DNA of 64,000 bases from Haladaptatus salinisoli (GCF_020614375.1 NZ_CP085328.1:186001-250000), one strand, 5' to 3'; shown: positions 43,202 through 52,563, counted from the first letter of the stretch. Made by a program: numbers and translations. The notes: generated from the letters alone by a model not told the origin.

Positions 43202-43624
43202 TTAGTCGAGATCATATTTAAATGAGTAACAGTATTTTTCGTATCCAAGGTTCTCGTAAAACCGATGAGCATCATCCCTCCACAGTCCTGATTCGAGCTC
43301 TACAGCAGCACAACCCTGTTGTTGAGCCCAATCGTGTACGAACGACAGAAGTTGCTCGCCAAACCCTTCGGAACGACGCGATTCCGTTGTTACGAGGTCG
43401 TAAACGTACGCATGTCGTCTCAAGTAAAAGTTCGTTGATATCGTGACGCCAACAACTGCAATTGGGTCACCCTCTTCGTAGCCCACGAAGAGCCGATACC
43501 CTTCTTCGACCATTTCCGCATATAGGTCATCGAAGGAATCTTCAGTAAGGTGAGATCGCAGCTCCTGAAGGATAGGGAAGGCTTCTTGGCGTTCTTCGGC
43601 TGTTTCAGCTTGCCGAATGTTCAC
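43202..43624 (-). CDS. GNAT-family N-acetyltransferase
   Basis: The product is about 140 residues from GTG 43624 (VNIRQAETAEERQEAFPIL). The GNAT fold is seen in GYRLFVGYEEGDPIAVVGVTIS, motif A (YVYDLVTTESRRSEGFGEQLLSFVHDWA, with the R-S-E-G-F-G acetyl-CoA loop where R/Q-x-x-G-x-G/A is usual) and the C-terminal YENLGYEKYCYSFKYDL. It sits between the amidase and the solute-binding protein genes. It could acetylate the amino product, or it may be an insertion into the operon. Confidence 0.8.
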   Translation of the reverse strand: MNIRQAETAEERQEAFPILQELRSHLTEDSFDDLYAEMVEEGYRLFVGYEEGDPIAVVGVTISTNFYLRRHAYVYDLVTTESRRSEGFGEQLLSFVHDWAQQQGCAAVELESGLWRDDAHRFYENLGYEKYCYSFKYDLD

Positions 43625-43680
43625 TGTGATCACCTGTAAATGGATTGAAACCAACTACTATGCTCAATTCACTCATTGCG

Positions 43681-44973
43681 TTAGTAGACACTCTCGTCGA
43701 TTTGTTTTGCAGCTAACTTTGGAGGCCAGACGAAATTGAGATTTCCATCGATAATTTGGTAGCCTAGTGCAGATTGTGATTCTGGGCTTCCCCATGCTGC
43801 TTGATGATTTTTCTGATATTTAATATATCCAGTTCCTCCTTTGATCGGCTCAGAATTGAGCACTTTGTTGGCCCACTGCTCGTTACTCGCAGATCGAAAC
43901 GCCTCTAAATCGTCAAACGAACGGGCGTACTCAGTAATTAGTTTGATATTTTGGTATGAGAGCGCCGCACTTCCAGTCATTTCAGCATCGTATTTTTTAT
44001 TCCATGCTTGGAGCGCCCCTTGTTGCTTGAGCAATTTATCGACACGACCTGCATTCAGTAATGTAATCGCTCCGTTTGCGGCGTTACCAGCTGTTTTTCG
44101 TGCTTGTTCGATCGTAAGCCCATAGTTGTGAAAGAAGTGTGTGTTTTCAAACCCTGCTCCAGCAAACTGCTTTGCAAGGTTACCAGCACCAGATGATGAT
44201 GTTTGGACGCCCCATACGATATCTGGGTTATTCTGCTTGATTCGCGAAAGGAGAGAGGTAAAGTCGGTTTCGTCTAATCCAACTTCATCTTCCGAAATGA
44301 CATTCCATCCAATTTTGTTCAACTCGCCTTTCATCAAATCCATGATTGAGAGCCCGTATGACGTATCTTCGCCAATCAACGCGATTTTCTTACTTTGATA
44401 TGGGAAATAGCCGATCTTTTGTTTTTGAAATTGAGAGATGAGCTGTCGCCACCCTACGGCATACGCTTCCGAGGGAGGTGCCGTCTTAAAGACGTTTGTG
44501 AGGTTGTTTTTGTTGATTTTCGCAACTATTTCGCTTGAGACAGCTTCATCGATAATCTGTGGTGTATCATGTTGATTGGTCACGTCGATTGTTGTCAGTG
44601 CGACGTCACTGTGAAATCCACCACCCATTGCATCGACTTGTTCTTCTTGAATAAGCCGGCTAACTTCGTTCCGACCTCCTGATGGTTGTGATTCTGAATC
44701 TCCGAATGCCAGTGTAATATCCTGGCCACCAACACCACCGTCTTTGTTTATCATCTCACGGGCAAGATTCGCTGCCATCTTCTTTTGTTGCCCTATGTTT
44801 GAAGCTGGCCCCGAAAATGGCCCGTAAAACCCGATTTTCAGGCCACCTTCACCTTTACTTCCGCCTCCTCCAAACCCTTTGAGACATCCAGCTAACGCTC
44901 CAACAGCTCCTGCCCCACAAACACGGAGAAATCCCCGTCGTGTGTTGGTGCGTGACGTGCTGCTCATTCTCAT
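43681..44973 (-). CDS. Leu/Ile/Val-type solute-binding lipoprotein
   Basis: The product is 430 residues from ATG 44973. A Tat-lipobox signal (TRRGFLRVCGAGAVGALAGC) is followed by the periplasmic-binding type 1 fold: LKIGFYGPFSGPASNIGQQKKMAANLAREMIN, GGVGGQDITLAFGDSES, QVDAMGGGFHSDVALT and KIALIGEDTSYGLSIMDL. It is lipid-anchored outside the membrane and delivers substrate to LivHM. TATA at 44996-45003 lies 27 nt before the ATG, so the operon transcript is leaderless and starts here. Confidence 0.9.
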   Translation of the reverse strand: MRMSSTSRTNTRRGFLRVCGAGAVGALAGCLKGFGGGGSKGEGGLKIGFYGPFSGPASNIGQQKKMAANLAREMINKDGGVGGQDITLAFGDSESQPSGGRNEVSRLIQEEQVDAMGGGFHSDVALTTIDVTNQHDTPQIIDEAVSSEIVAKINKNNLTNVFKTAPPSEAYAVGWRQLISQFQKQKIGYFPYQSKKIALIGEDTSYGLSIMDLMKGELNKIGWNVISEDEVGLDETDFTSLLSRIKQNNPDIVWGVQTSSSGAGNLAKQFAGAGFENTHFFHNYGLTIEQARKTAGNAANGAITLLNAGRVDKLLKQQGALQAWNKKYDAEMTGSAALSYQNIKLITEYARSFDDLEAFRSASNEQWANKVLNSEPIKGGTGYIKYQKNHQAAWGSPESQSALGYQIIDGNLNFVWPPKLAAKQIDESVY

Positions 44974-44995
44974 GGTACTGTACTCAGAGACAGGG

Positions 44996-45003
44996 TATAA
45001 ATA
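44996..45003 (-). promoter_or_regulatory. TATA box of the Liv-type operon
   Basis: TATAAATA (plus-strand view) is centred 27 nt upstream of ATG 44973. The 147-bp region between this start and the divergent ATG 45120 must also carry the promoter of the carbamoylase gene and any Lrp operator. Confidence 0.65.
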
Positions 45004-45119
45004 ATTACTGGTTAGGCTGGCAGTTTGTCCCAATCTTGATTTCAGCAACGGGACTCTGTTCGAGAATTAGAAGCTGTTCTAGACAAGATGTAAGTAGAGA
45101 GGGTGAGATTACCACACAT

Positions 45120-46361
45120 ATGTTGGAAATCAATTCGGAAAGATTTCGCGAAACGTTCGAACGATACTCAAAAATCGGTGGGACGGCGAATGATGGTCTT
45201 CACCGATTAGCACTGTCGACAACCGATGGAGAGGTGAGAGATGAGTTCGTCTCGGATTTAGAGGCGCTTGGACTGTCTGTCCGTATCGATGAAGTTGGGA
45301 ATATTTTCGGACGCCTGCCAGGCGCTGATCAAGCAGCAGCCCCAATTCTTATCGGCTCTCATCTTGACTCACAGCCAAAAGGCGGACGATATGATGGTCA
45401 ACTCGGTGTTCTCACAGCCCTTGAGACTATTCGAGCCTTCGATGATTCAGACATAGAAACGCACCGTCCTGTCGAGATCGTCAATTGGACGAATGAAGAA
45501 GGATCGCGATTTAAACCAGCGTTGATGGGGAGTGGTGCCTGGGTTGGCGTACATGACGTCAATAAAATCCTCTCCACCACCGATGAGCAGGGAATAACTG
45601 TTGAAGATGCACTTAAAGAAATCGGTTATGATGGCACCGCTCCATGTGGCCCGAATGAGATACCTCATGCGTACTTAGAGCTTCATGTAGAGCAAGGCCC
45701 GGTGCTTGAAGAGCATGGACGAGAAATTGGAATTGTCGAAGGAATTCTTGGTATGGCGTGGCTCGAAGCAATGATCTACGGTGAAGCCGATCATGCTGGC
45801 CCCTCACCAATGCATACTCGATCAGATTCACTGGTCGCAGCAGCAGACGTGGTTACGGGAGTTCGACGCCTAAGTACGCATCTTGCAGACGATGTGGTAA
45901 CAACTGTTGGAGAATTGATCGTCGAACCCAACTCGGTGAACGTAATCCCATCCAAAACCAGTTTTACTATCGATCTCCGTTCCTACGATGATGATGTTGT
46001 CAATCGTGGTATCGATCAGATCGAAACCGAACTATCATCTGCCTGTGCTCGGGAGGGAACCGAGTATGATCTCGAGGAACTCTGGAAGATCCCGCATACG
46101 GAATTCTCACAGCAGATCTGCACTCGCCTTGAGACCAATGCCAACAAACTCGGACGATCACATGAACGTATGATCGGTGGTGCCGGTCATGATGCCTCGT
46201 ATTTAGCGGATTTGACTGAAACAGGGCTTGTCTTTGTTCCCAGTGTCGATGGTAAAACGCACAACGAGCAGGAGTTCACTGAGTGGGATGATGCCGTCGC
46301 CGGGGCAGAGGTGTTTGCTAATACTGTCTTGCAACTCGCTGAGGCAGAGGAGATATCATAA
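45120..46361 (+). CDS. M20 amidohydrolase, N-carbamoylase/allantoate amidohydrolase type
   Basis: The product is 413 residues from ATG 45120. The family pattern is RFRETFERYSKIGGTANDGLHRLALS, IGSHLDSQPKGGRYDGQLGVL (His, Asp ligands), NWTNEEGSRFKPALMGSG (Glu pair), LHVEQGPVLE, GEADHAGPSPMHTRSDSL and GGAGHDASYLADL (His). Members hydrolyse N-carbamoyl-L-amino acids or ureides such as allantoate, releasing ammonia and CO2. It is divergent from the Liv-type operon and followed by an Lrp gene, so the transporter, hydrolase and regulator form one unit. Confidence 0.9.
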   Translation: MLEINSERFRETFERYSKIGGTANDGLHRLALSTTDGEVRDEFVSDLEALGLSVRIDEVGNIFGRLPGADQAAAPILIGSHLDSQPKGGRYDGQLGVLTALETIRAFDDSDIETHRPVEIVNWTNEEGSRFKPALMGSGAWVGVHDVNKILSTTDEQGITVEDALKEIGYDGTAPCGPNEIPHAYLELHVEQGPVLEEHGREIGIVEGILGMAWLEAMIYGEADHAGPSPMHTRSDSLVAAADVVTGVRRLSTHLADDVVTTVGELIVEPNSVNVIPSKTSFTIDLRSYDDDVVNRGIDQIETELSSACAREGTEYDLEELWKIPHTEFSQQICTRLETNANKLGRSHERMIGGAGHDASYLADLTETGLVFVPSVDGKTHNEQEFTEWDDAVAGAEVFANTVLQLAEAEEIS

Positions 46362-46425
46362 TGAGTGCTGTTCATGTTCTCCCCTCTATAACTGAGGTAT
46401 TGGCTGAAGACAGGTTCAAGAGGCG

Positions 46426-46914
46426 ATGACAATGGATTCTCGTGATATTGAAATTCTCAAGACAGTATTTGAGCTTGGTGATCCTAGCCCACGACGAATC
46501 GGAGAGAAAATTGGCATACCAAAGTCAACTGTTCATTATCGACTTTCCAAGCTCCAAGAACAAGGTGTCCTTCAAAACGATCTCTATGAATTTGATTCGA
46601 AAGTTGCAGGATTCAACATCACCGTAATCACAGAAGTTCTCGCAGAGTATGAGCCAAACTATCAACAACGCGTTGGCGAAGAACTCTCTGCAATAGAAGG
46701 TGTTTCTGAAGTCCATTTCATGATGGGTGATACTGATTTTATCGTTGTGGCACATCTTCCCAACAGTGACCATATTCAGCGTTTAATTAACGAATACGAA
46801 GTGATCGAGGGGGTTGAGCGAACTAGCTCCAAATTCGTGATTTCGACAATTAAGAATGAACCAAATGCCATACGAAATTATGATCTTAAGACGCTCACCG
46901 AGATTTTAAGGTAA
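46426..46914 (+). CDS. Lrp/AsnC-family regulator of the amide island
   Basis: The product is 162 residues. HTH: DSRDIEILKTVFELGDPSPRRIGEKIGIPKSTVHYRLSKLQEQGVLQND. RAM-like domain: NITVITEVLAEYEPNYQQRVGEELSAIEGVSEVHFMMGDTDFIVVAHLP. It lies 64 nt after the carbamoylase gene on the same strand and is probably co-transcribed. A role as local sensor of the amino-acid product for the divergent promoters is inferred from position. Confidence 0.88.
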   Translation: MTMDSRDIEILKTVFELGDPSPRRIGEKIGIPKSTVHYRLSKLQEQGVLQNDLYEFDSKVAGFNITVITEVLAEYEPNYQQRVGEELSAIEGVSEVHFMMGDTDFIVVAHLPNSDHIQRLINEYEVIEGVERTSSKFVISTIKNEPNAIRNYDLKTLTEILR

Positions 46915-47019
46915 CTGATGCTAGTGGCAAAGTACAGTGTCATTCTCTCTGTAGTAAACAACGTGGCTTCCTCACGCAGAAGGAAATCCGAGTCGTCGTC
47001 ACGCGGTGAATGCACGTAC

Positions 47020-47136
47020 GATTCGTATGCGAACGAGGATGCGCATCGACGGCTTGAAGCGTTACATGGGAATGGAAAGATAGAGCGTGGGAAGTTGAGT
47101 CCGCGGGTTGTTATCTGGTGGATTTCGGAGGAATAG
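47020..47136 (+). pseudogene. Winged-helix gene fragment (copy of 36309)
   Basis: The last ~38 residues (ANEDAHRRLEALHGNGKIER and GKLSPRVVIWWISEE) match the C-terminus of the protein at 36309. The N-terminal helices are deleted, and the preceding ~50 bp are only weakly similar. No start codon suits a functional product. Confidence 0.65.
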
Positions 47137-47233
47137 AGCAATAGATACCCTCCGGTAACATCATAGTGACTAGTTTCGACTGACTCCGAGCGAATAGAGA
47201 TAGTTTGATCTATACCGAACCAACAGTGATGAC

Positions 47234-48310
47234 TCAGTTAATCTCTTCTGCAAGTGATATCGCTTCATCAAGAGATAACTCTTGGGAGTTTGTATGGAGC
47301 TGTTCTAATAACCGATCAATTCGTTCTTCAGTTGCTTGTCTGTCGCTCCGTTCTAAGAGCCGTTGTGCAGCACCCCGGCCAGTAGCGTTACCGAAGAGAA
47401 GTTGTCGTTTGCCACCGAACTGGGCTGGGTCGAACGGCTCGAATGTACTTGGTTCGTCTAACATCGCTGCGGTGTGGAGACCGGACTCGTGAGAGAACAC
47501 CTCCCTTCCGAGGAGCGATTTTTCAGGTTTTACAGCCTCGTCCAAGATAGTGAGAACATTCTTTGTGATAGGAAGTAGCTCGTCTTCAGTGACGTCTATG
47601 TCAATTGATTCGTCTCCAACGATCGCCGAAACAACGAACTCCTCTAGTGCGGCATTTCCAGCTCGCTCACCAAGGCCAGCAACTGAAAGATCTACTTTAC
47701 CGACGCCAAGACGAGCAGCCGCGAGCGCATTTGCTGTTCCAACGCCAAAATCGTCGTGAAAGTGGGCTCCAATACTGGAGAGTTCGATGTTGAGTGCTTC
47801 GAGGTGCTCAACAACACCTGCTGGAGTCCGACTACCCACTGTGTCAGCAATCGTATATACTTCTGCATCAATAGCAGCAAACAAGTCGTCAAGAGCGGAT
47901 GGCTCTGTTCGGAATCCGTCCATCGCACTAAAGTGTACCTCAACACCGTGATCGTGGGCGACGTTGGCAGCCTCGGTTACTTTTTCCGATAATTCGTTTC
48001 GGTCTATTCCAAGGACGTGGTTAAGTTGGCGGTCACTCGTTGGGGCGAACAGATCTACGACGTCTACCCCGGCTTCGATTGCAGCCATCACATCACTTGG
48101 AATTGAACGGGCGATTCCAGTAGTGGAGGCGTTCAAATCAGTACGATCACAGACCTCAGCCGTTCGACTATCTGCAACTGGAAACCCAATTTGTATGTAG
48201 TCCACGCCGAGCGAATCCAGTTCGCGTGCGGCGGTGATCTTTTGATCTACTGAATAGTGAACACCAGGTCGTTGCTCGCCTTCGCGTAGTGTAAGATCGA
48301 GCAGTTTCAT
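47234..48310 (-). CDS. 2-isopropylmalate/homocitrate-synthase-like DRE-TIM enzyme
   Basis: The product is 358 residues. DLTLREGEQRPG (substrate and metal Asp, Arg, Glu) replaces the usual LRDGEQ..G; HFHDDFGVGTANALAA supplies the H-x-H metal ligands; GLGERAGNAALEEFV and the extension EVFSHESGLHTAAML are also present. The C-terminal LeuA dimer regulatory domain is absent, so allosteric control like that of LeuA is not expected. The ATG overlaps the CoA-transferase stop by 4 nt (ATGA). It would condense acetyl-CoA with a 2-oxo acid, or act in reverse as an acyl-CoA lyase. Confidence 0.85.
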   Translation of the reverse strand: MKLLDLTLREGEQRPGVHYSVDQKITAARELDSLGVDYIQIGFPVADSRTAEVCDRTDLNASTTGIARSIPSDVMAAIEAGVDVVDLFAPTSDRQLNHVLGIDRNELSEKVTEAANVAHDHGVEVHFSAMDGFRTEPSALDDLFAAIDAEVYTIADTVGSRTPAGVVEHLEALNIELSSIGAHFHDDFGVGTANALAAARLGVGKVDLSVAGLGERAGNAALEEFVVSAIVGDESIDIDVTEDELLPITKNVLTILDEAVKPEKSLLGREVFSHESGLHTAAMLDEPSTFEPFDPAQFGGKRQLLFGNATGRGAAQRLLERSDRQATEERIDRLLEQLHTNSQELSLDEAISLAEEIN

Positions 48311-49620
48311 ATGATCCCCTCCTCTCGAAGACGTTCAATTCGCTCTGTATCATAGCCACATGCCGCAAGGACAGCGGCGGTATCCTCGCCCAGTGCTGGC
48401 GGGTCGGTGGACTTGACTCGGTCGAACCCAGTAGTATGTGCTGGGAATCTCGGAGTCCGTATACGATCACCGTCGCCCTCCGTCGCCCGGACTTCACTAA
48501 GAGCATCGGTTGCTTCGAGATGCAGGTCATTTGAGACATCGGCAGTATCGTTTACCGGTGCCACCGGAACGCTAGCCTCCTGTAGGCATTCGACCAGATC
48601 CGTTGCGGTGTACTCCTCACAAATCGATTGGACGCGCTCGTTGAGTACTTCACGGTTCTCAAGCCGGCTTGGAAGCGTTTTGAATTGTTCATCTGCATAC
48701 AGCTCAACATCGAGTGCCTCACAAAAGCGCAGCCACTGCTTCTCCGACGACGGTCCGATGAACACCCATTGGTCATCCTTGGACTGAAAGACATCGTAGG
48801 GGGCCCATCCAGGATGACTCGCGCCCATTGGCTCGGGAATGTCATCGTAGGCTTGGGTGTACGCCAGCCAGTATCCCATCAGTGCAACAGTACTCTCGAA
48901 GAGTGGGACGGTTATGTGCTGGCCTTCACCGGTAGCATCGTGGTGGCGAATTGCTGCCAGTATCGTGAGTGCTCCATACAGTGACGCCGCCATGTCTGAT
49001 AGACTCGTACCAGAGCGAACGGGAGGGGTATCGGGATGACCAGTAACGCTCATCACGCCTGAAAGTGCCTCGGCGACGGGGTCAAGTGCCGGGAATTTCT
49101 CGTACGGTCCCGGATTGAACCCTTTTATCGAACAGTAGACCAATGCGTTATTGATCTGATTCAGATCGTCGTAGCCAACGCCGAGACGGTCAGCGGTCCC
49201 CGCCGCAAAGTTTTCGACGAGAACGTCGGCTTCGCGAACCAAATCACGGAAAACAGCATTTCCTTCTTTGGATTTGAGGTCGACAGTGATACTGAGCTTG
49301 TTTCGATTGACGTAGTTGAACGAGCTATTGCCGATCGGACTCGAATCGCGGATAGCATCGCCTCGTTCGGGATGTTCGACCTTAATCACTTCTGCACCAA
49401 GATCAGCTAACAACAGTGAACAGAACGGTCCAGCAATGATATGACCGAGTTCGAGAACCGTGACATCCGAGAGTGGATGACCGTCCGCACTGGGAAGTAA
49501 GTTAGGAGCAATTCGACCACCATCCGTTCGAACGTCGCAATCGTTGCGAGGGTTGGATGAGTGCTGCTTATCAGTATCATCTGTTTGACCGTTCTCCGTG
49601 GGTCGATTATTATCTATCAT
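48307..49620 (-). CDS. CaiB/BaiF-family (class III) CoA-transferase
   Basis: The product is 437 residues. After an acidic N-terminal extension (about 45 residues), the family signature begins: LSDVTVLELGHIIAGPFCSLLLADLGAEVIKVEHPERGDAIRD. RNKLSITVDLKSKEGNAVFRDLVREADVLVENFAAGTADRLGVGYDDL contains the catalytic Asp region, and HPGWAPYDVF follows. It transfers CoA between organic acids. It is translationally coupled to the DRE-TIM gene and 18 nt from the ATPase gene of a Ugp-type importer. Confidence 0.9.
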   Translation of the reverse strand: MIDNNRPTENGQTDDTDKQHSSNPRNDCDVRTDGGRIAPNLLPSADGHPLSDVTVLELGHIIAGPFCSLLLADLGAEVIKVEHPERGDAIRDSSPIGNSSFNYVNRNKLSITVDLKSKEGNAVFRDLVREADVLVENFAAGTADRLGVGYDDLNQINNALVYCSIKGFNPGPYEKFPALDPVAEALSGVMSVTGHPDTPPVRSGTSLSDMAASLYGALTILAAIRHHDATGEGQHITVPLFESTVALMGYWLAYTQAYDDIPEPMGASHPGWAPYDVFQSKDDQWVFIGPSSEKQWLRFCEALDVELYADEQFKTLPSRLENREVLNERVQSICEEYTATDLVECLQEASVPVAPVNDTADVSNDLHLEATDALSEVRATEGDGDRIRTPRFPAHTTGFDRVKSTDPPALGEDTAAVLAACGYDTERIERLREEGII

Positions 49621-49637
49621 TTTTTGTTTCGTACTGA

Positions 49638-50768
49638 TTACCGCTGCTGTTTCGGGGAGTGATTCGTGAGTTCGTCACCGTAACAAATCGTCTTCCCGTC
49701 GTTATCGAACACAAACAAGTCATCCTCGTCGAACCCGACGACGATTTCGTCTCCGTGATTGACGTGCCCAAGAGTGGACGACACGACATCGACGTTGTTG
49801 CCTGCGGTCGACCGACCATGAACGACGAATTCCGTACCGAGTTGCTCCACGACGTCGACGATCACGGTGAATCGATGCTTACCGCCGTCGGGGGAGAGGT
49901 ACTGCGGACGGATTCCGAGGGTGATCGGTTCGCCGATACGGTTTGCAAAGTGATCAGCCGGAGCCGGAATCTCGAACCCGTCTCCATCGAGGACGTACGA
50001 GCCGTCGTGTTCGACGACCGTTGTGGGCACGAGGTTCGTCGAGGGGGTTCCGATGAAACGGCTGACGTACTTTGAGACGGGGCGGTCAAACAACTCACCC
50101 GGCGGGGCAAACTGTTCGAGCTGACCGTTGTTGAGAAGGACGACGTGGTCGCTCATCGTCATCGCTTCCGTCTGGTCATGCGTGACGTAGACCATCGTCG
50201 CATCGAGTTCCTGATGCAACCGCTGAACCTCGACGCGAAGTTCAGCCTTCAGTTGTGCATCGAGGTCACTCATTGGTTCGTCGAGCAGGAGTATGTCTGG
50301 GTCTTGGACAAAGGCCGAACCAAGTGCCACTCGTTGTTGCTGCCCCCCTGAGAGTTCTGCAGGCATTTTCTCCAGTTGTTCGGAGATCTGAAGGACTGTA
50401 GCAGCTTCCTCGATACGGCGGTCGCGTTCTTCGTGTGAAACCCCTTGAACCTTCAGCCCGTAGCCAATGTTCTGTCGAACGGTCATATGCGGATACAATG
50501 CGATGGACTGGAAGACCATCGCACAATTTCGATCCTGGGGAGAGAGGTCGGTAACATCCTGCTCCCCGAAAGCTATGCGACCCTCCGTGGGTGTCTCTAA
50601 TCCGGCAATCATTCGCAGCGTCGTTGTTTTGCCACAGCCAGAGGGACCGACAAGTGTCGTAAACGATCCCTCAGGGATCGACAGCGACAGATCATCGACG
50701 GCGACGTGGACTGTACCGGCGGATCGATACTCCTTGTGAACTGATTCGAGGTGAATTGGACGTGCCAT
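49638..50768 (-). CDS. UgpC/MalK-type ABC transporter ATPase
   Basis: The product is 376 residues. Walker A GPSGCGKTTTLR, Q-loop MVFQSIALYPHMTVRQNI, signature LSGGQQQRVALGSAF, Walker B DILLLDEPMSDLDAQL and switch YVTHDQTEAMTMSDHVVLLNNG. The C-terminal ~130 residues form the OB/TOBE-type MalK regulatory domain (EPITLGIRPQYLSPDG..). Subunits with this extension can be regulated by other proteins. The operon order is binding protein, two permeases, ATPase, CoA-transferase, DRE-TIM enzyme. Confidence 0.92.
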   Translation of the reverse strand: MARPIHLESVHKEYRSAGTVHVAVDDLSLSIPEGSFTTLVGPSGCGKTTTLRMIAGLETPTEGRIAFGEQDVTDLSPQDRNCAMVFQSIALYPHMTVRQNIGYGLKVQGVSHEERDRRIEEAATVLQISEQLEKMPAELSGGQQQRVALGSAFVQDPDILLLDEPMSDLDAQLKAELRVEVQRLHQELDATMVYVTHDQTEAMTMSDHVVLLNNGQLEQFAPPGELFDRPVSKYVSRFIGTPSTNLVPTTVVEHDGSYVLDGDGFEIPAPADHFANRIGEPITLGIRPQYLSPDGGKHRFTVIVDVVEQLGTEFVVHGRSTAGNNVDVVSSTLGHVNHGDEIVVGFDEDDLFVFDNDGKTICYGDELTNHSPKQQR

Positions 50769-51643
50769 TATTCAAGACCACCTACGTTGAAGCCCTGTAG
50801 CAGGTAGTTCTGAAGAAACAGGGCAATGAGGAACGGTGGGATGCAGATCAACAGCGAGACGGCCATTGTCTCGCCCCAGCCGATCGTAACACGGTCGAGG
50901 AACAGGCTCGCTCCGACCGTGATGGTATACATTTTGTCGCTGCTCATGACCACGCGAGCCATGGTGAAATCGTTCCATGCAACGGCGAACGCGAAGATGG
51001 ATGCCGAGATGTAACCAGGTCTTGCGACCGGAAGAACGACATCCCAGAGTGTACGCATTCGACTCGCTCCCTTGGTCCATGCGGACTCTTCTAGCGATAT
51101 CGGGATCGTCTGGAAGTACTGCCACATGAGCCAGATGGTGAACGGAGCGGAGATGCCGGTCAACGCCATCGCCAGCGCGAAGTAGCTGTTCAGTAACCCG
51201 AGCGTGTAGAAGATGACGTATAGTGGTATCGCCAGCACAATCGGGCTGAACATGTATGCGAACAGAACTGCCCGTGCTGCCAGTGTCTTCCCCGTGAAAT
51301 CAAATCGGGTGAGTCCATAGCCTGCTGCTACCGCGAGTGCAGTGGACATCAGCGTCGAACTCGCAGTGACGATGATGCTATTGGTGAAATACCGAACTGT
51401 GTTCGTTTCCTCGAACAGTACCCGGAAATTTCTGAACGTCACCGAATCGATCAACAAGTGGACCGTCCCACCTTCGAACACCGCCGCGGGCGACTGCACT
51501 GCAATGGCGACCATGATGTAGACTGGAAAAGTCACAAACACGGCCACCAGCAACGCCGTGAGGATCACGGCAATACGTTTTACTCGCTGTTGGATATGTT
51601 GGGGAAGAATCGAACCGGCGGCTCCTTCACCGAACGACATCAA
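50768..51643 (-). CDS. Ugp/Mal-type ABC transporter permease (second)
   Basis: The product is 291 residues with six transmembrane helices. N-terminal ILTALLVAVFVTFPVYIMVAIAVQSP and the EAA loop EESAWTKGASRMRTLWDVVLPVARPGYISASIFAFAVAWNDF are typical of the MalG/UgpE subunit. The end of the gene overlaps the ATPase start by one base. It forms the channel with the partner gene at 51640. Confidence 0.92.
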   Translation of the reverse strand: MMSFGEGAAGSILPQHIQQRVKRIAVILTALLVAVFVTFPVYIMVAIAVQSPAAVFEGGTVHLLIDSVTFRNFRVLFEETNTVRYFTNSIIVTASSTLMSTALAVAAGYGLTRFDFTGKTLAARAVLFAYMFSPIVLAIPLYVIFYTLGLLNSYFALAMALTGISAPFTIWLMWQYFQTIPISLEESAWTKGASRMRTLWDVVLPVARPGYISASIFAFAVAWNDFTMARVVMSSDKMYTITVGASLFLDRVTIGWGETMAVSLLICIPPFLIALFLQNYLLQGFNVGGLE

Positions 51644-52551
51644 TGAGCCACCTCCTTTTCGGGTTCGAACACGTAGAAATAGACCACAGCCACGCCTGCA
51701 AGCAGGAAAAACATGATTCCTGCAAGTGCTGTCGCGCCACCGAAGTCAACCGCTTCGAACGCGATTTCGTATACCCGAATGGGTAAGGTAGTCGTCGCTT
51801 TCAGCGGACCTCCTCGCGTCGAGAGATAGATGATATCGAACTTGTTGAACATCCAAATCCCCCGTACGAGGAGGATAATGAGGATGGCCCCACGTAGGTG
51901 CGGAAGAGTGATGTCCCGGAATGCTTGCCATGTCGAGGCACCCTCAACTCGAGCGCGTTCGTAGAGATTCGGATCGATGGCCTGCAAGCGCGCTAAGAGA
52001 ATGAAAAAGGAAAACGATCCAAATTTCCACACACTGGTGATGACTACTGCGGGCATCGCCCATTTGATGGTTGAGAAGAACGCAATGGGGTCCTCAATAA
52101 AACCTGCTTGAATGAGCCACTGATTGAGAACGCCGACGTTCGGGTCAAGAATGAACTTCCAAATGAAGATGACGACTAGTGTGGGCAGGAGATACGGGAA
52201 GATCATCATCGTCCGGAGGACGCTTCCACCTCGGATCTCTTGATTGACGACAAGCGCGAGTCCGAGGCCGACAAGCAGACTAAGGACGGTTGTCGAGAAG
52301 GCATAGACGATACTATGCCACAGGAATATCGGAAAGTCGCTGCTCGTTAGGATATCGATGTAGTTCCATAGACCCGCAAACGTCGCCACGCCAGTCGGTT
52401 CGTGTAGAAGACTCATCCAAAGGGCATATCCGATGGGGATAAGCCAGACCACTGTAAAGAACGCCGCGAATGGAATGAATGTCACCAATAGCAGCAACTG
52501 ACGCTCGTCGAGATGCGTAAACGAGGACTTGAGAGGATTAGCCGTACTCAT
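51640..52551 (-). CDS. Ugp/Mal-type ABC transporter permease (first)
   Basis: The product is 303 residues, a MalF/UgpA-type permease with six to seven helices: FIPFAAFFTVVWLIPIGYALWMSLLHEP, LRTMMIFPYLLPTLVVIFIWKFILDPNVGVLNQWLI and the EAA loop YERARVEGASTWQAFRDITLPHLRGAILIILLVRGIW. It overlaps the next permease gene by 4 nt. The solute class is carbohydrate/polyol-phosphate-like by family. Confidence 0.92.
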   Translation of the reverse strand: MSTANPLKSSFTHLDERQLLLLVTFIPFAAFFTVVWLIPIGYALWMSLLHEPTGVATFAGLWNYIDILTSSDFPIFLWHSIVYAFSTTVLSLLVGLGLALVVNQEIRGGSVLRTMMIFPYLLPTLVVIFIWKFILDPNVGVLNQWLIQAGFIEDPIAFFSTIKWAMPAVVITSVWKFGSFSFFILLARLQAIDPNLYERARVEGASTWQAFRDITLPHLRGAILIILLVRGIWMFNKFDIIYLSTRGGPLKATTTLPIRVYEIAFEAVDFGGATALAGIMFFLLAGVAVVYFYVFEPEKEVAH

Positions 52552-52563
52552 GAGAGTCGGTGA

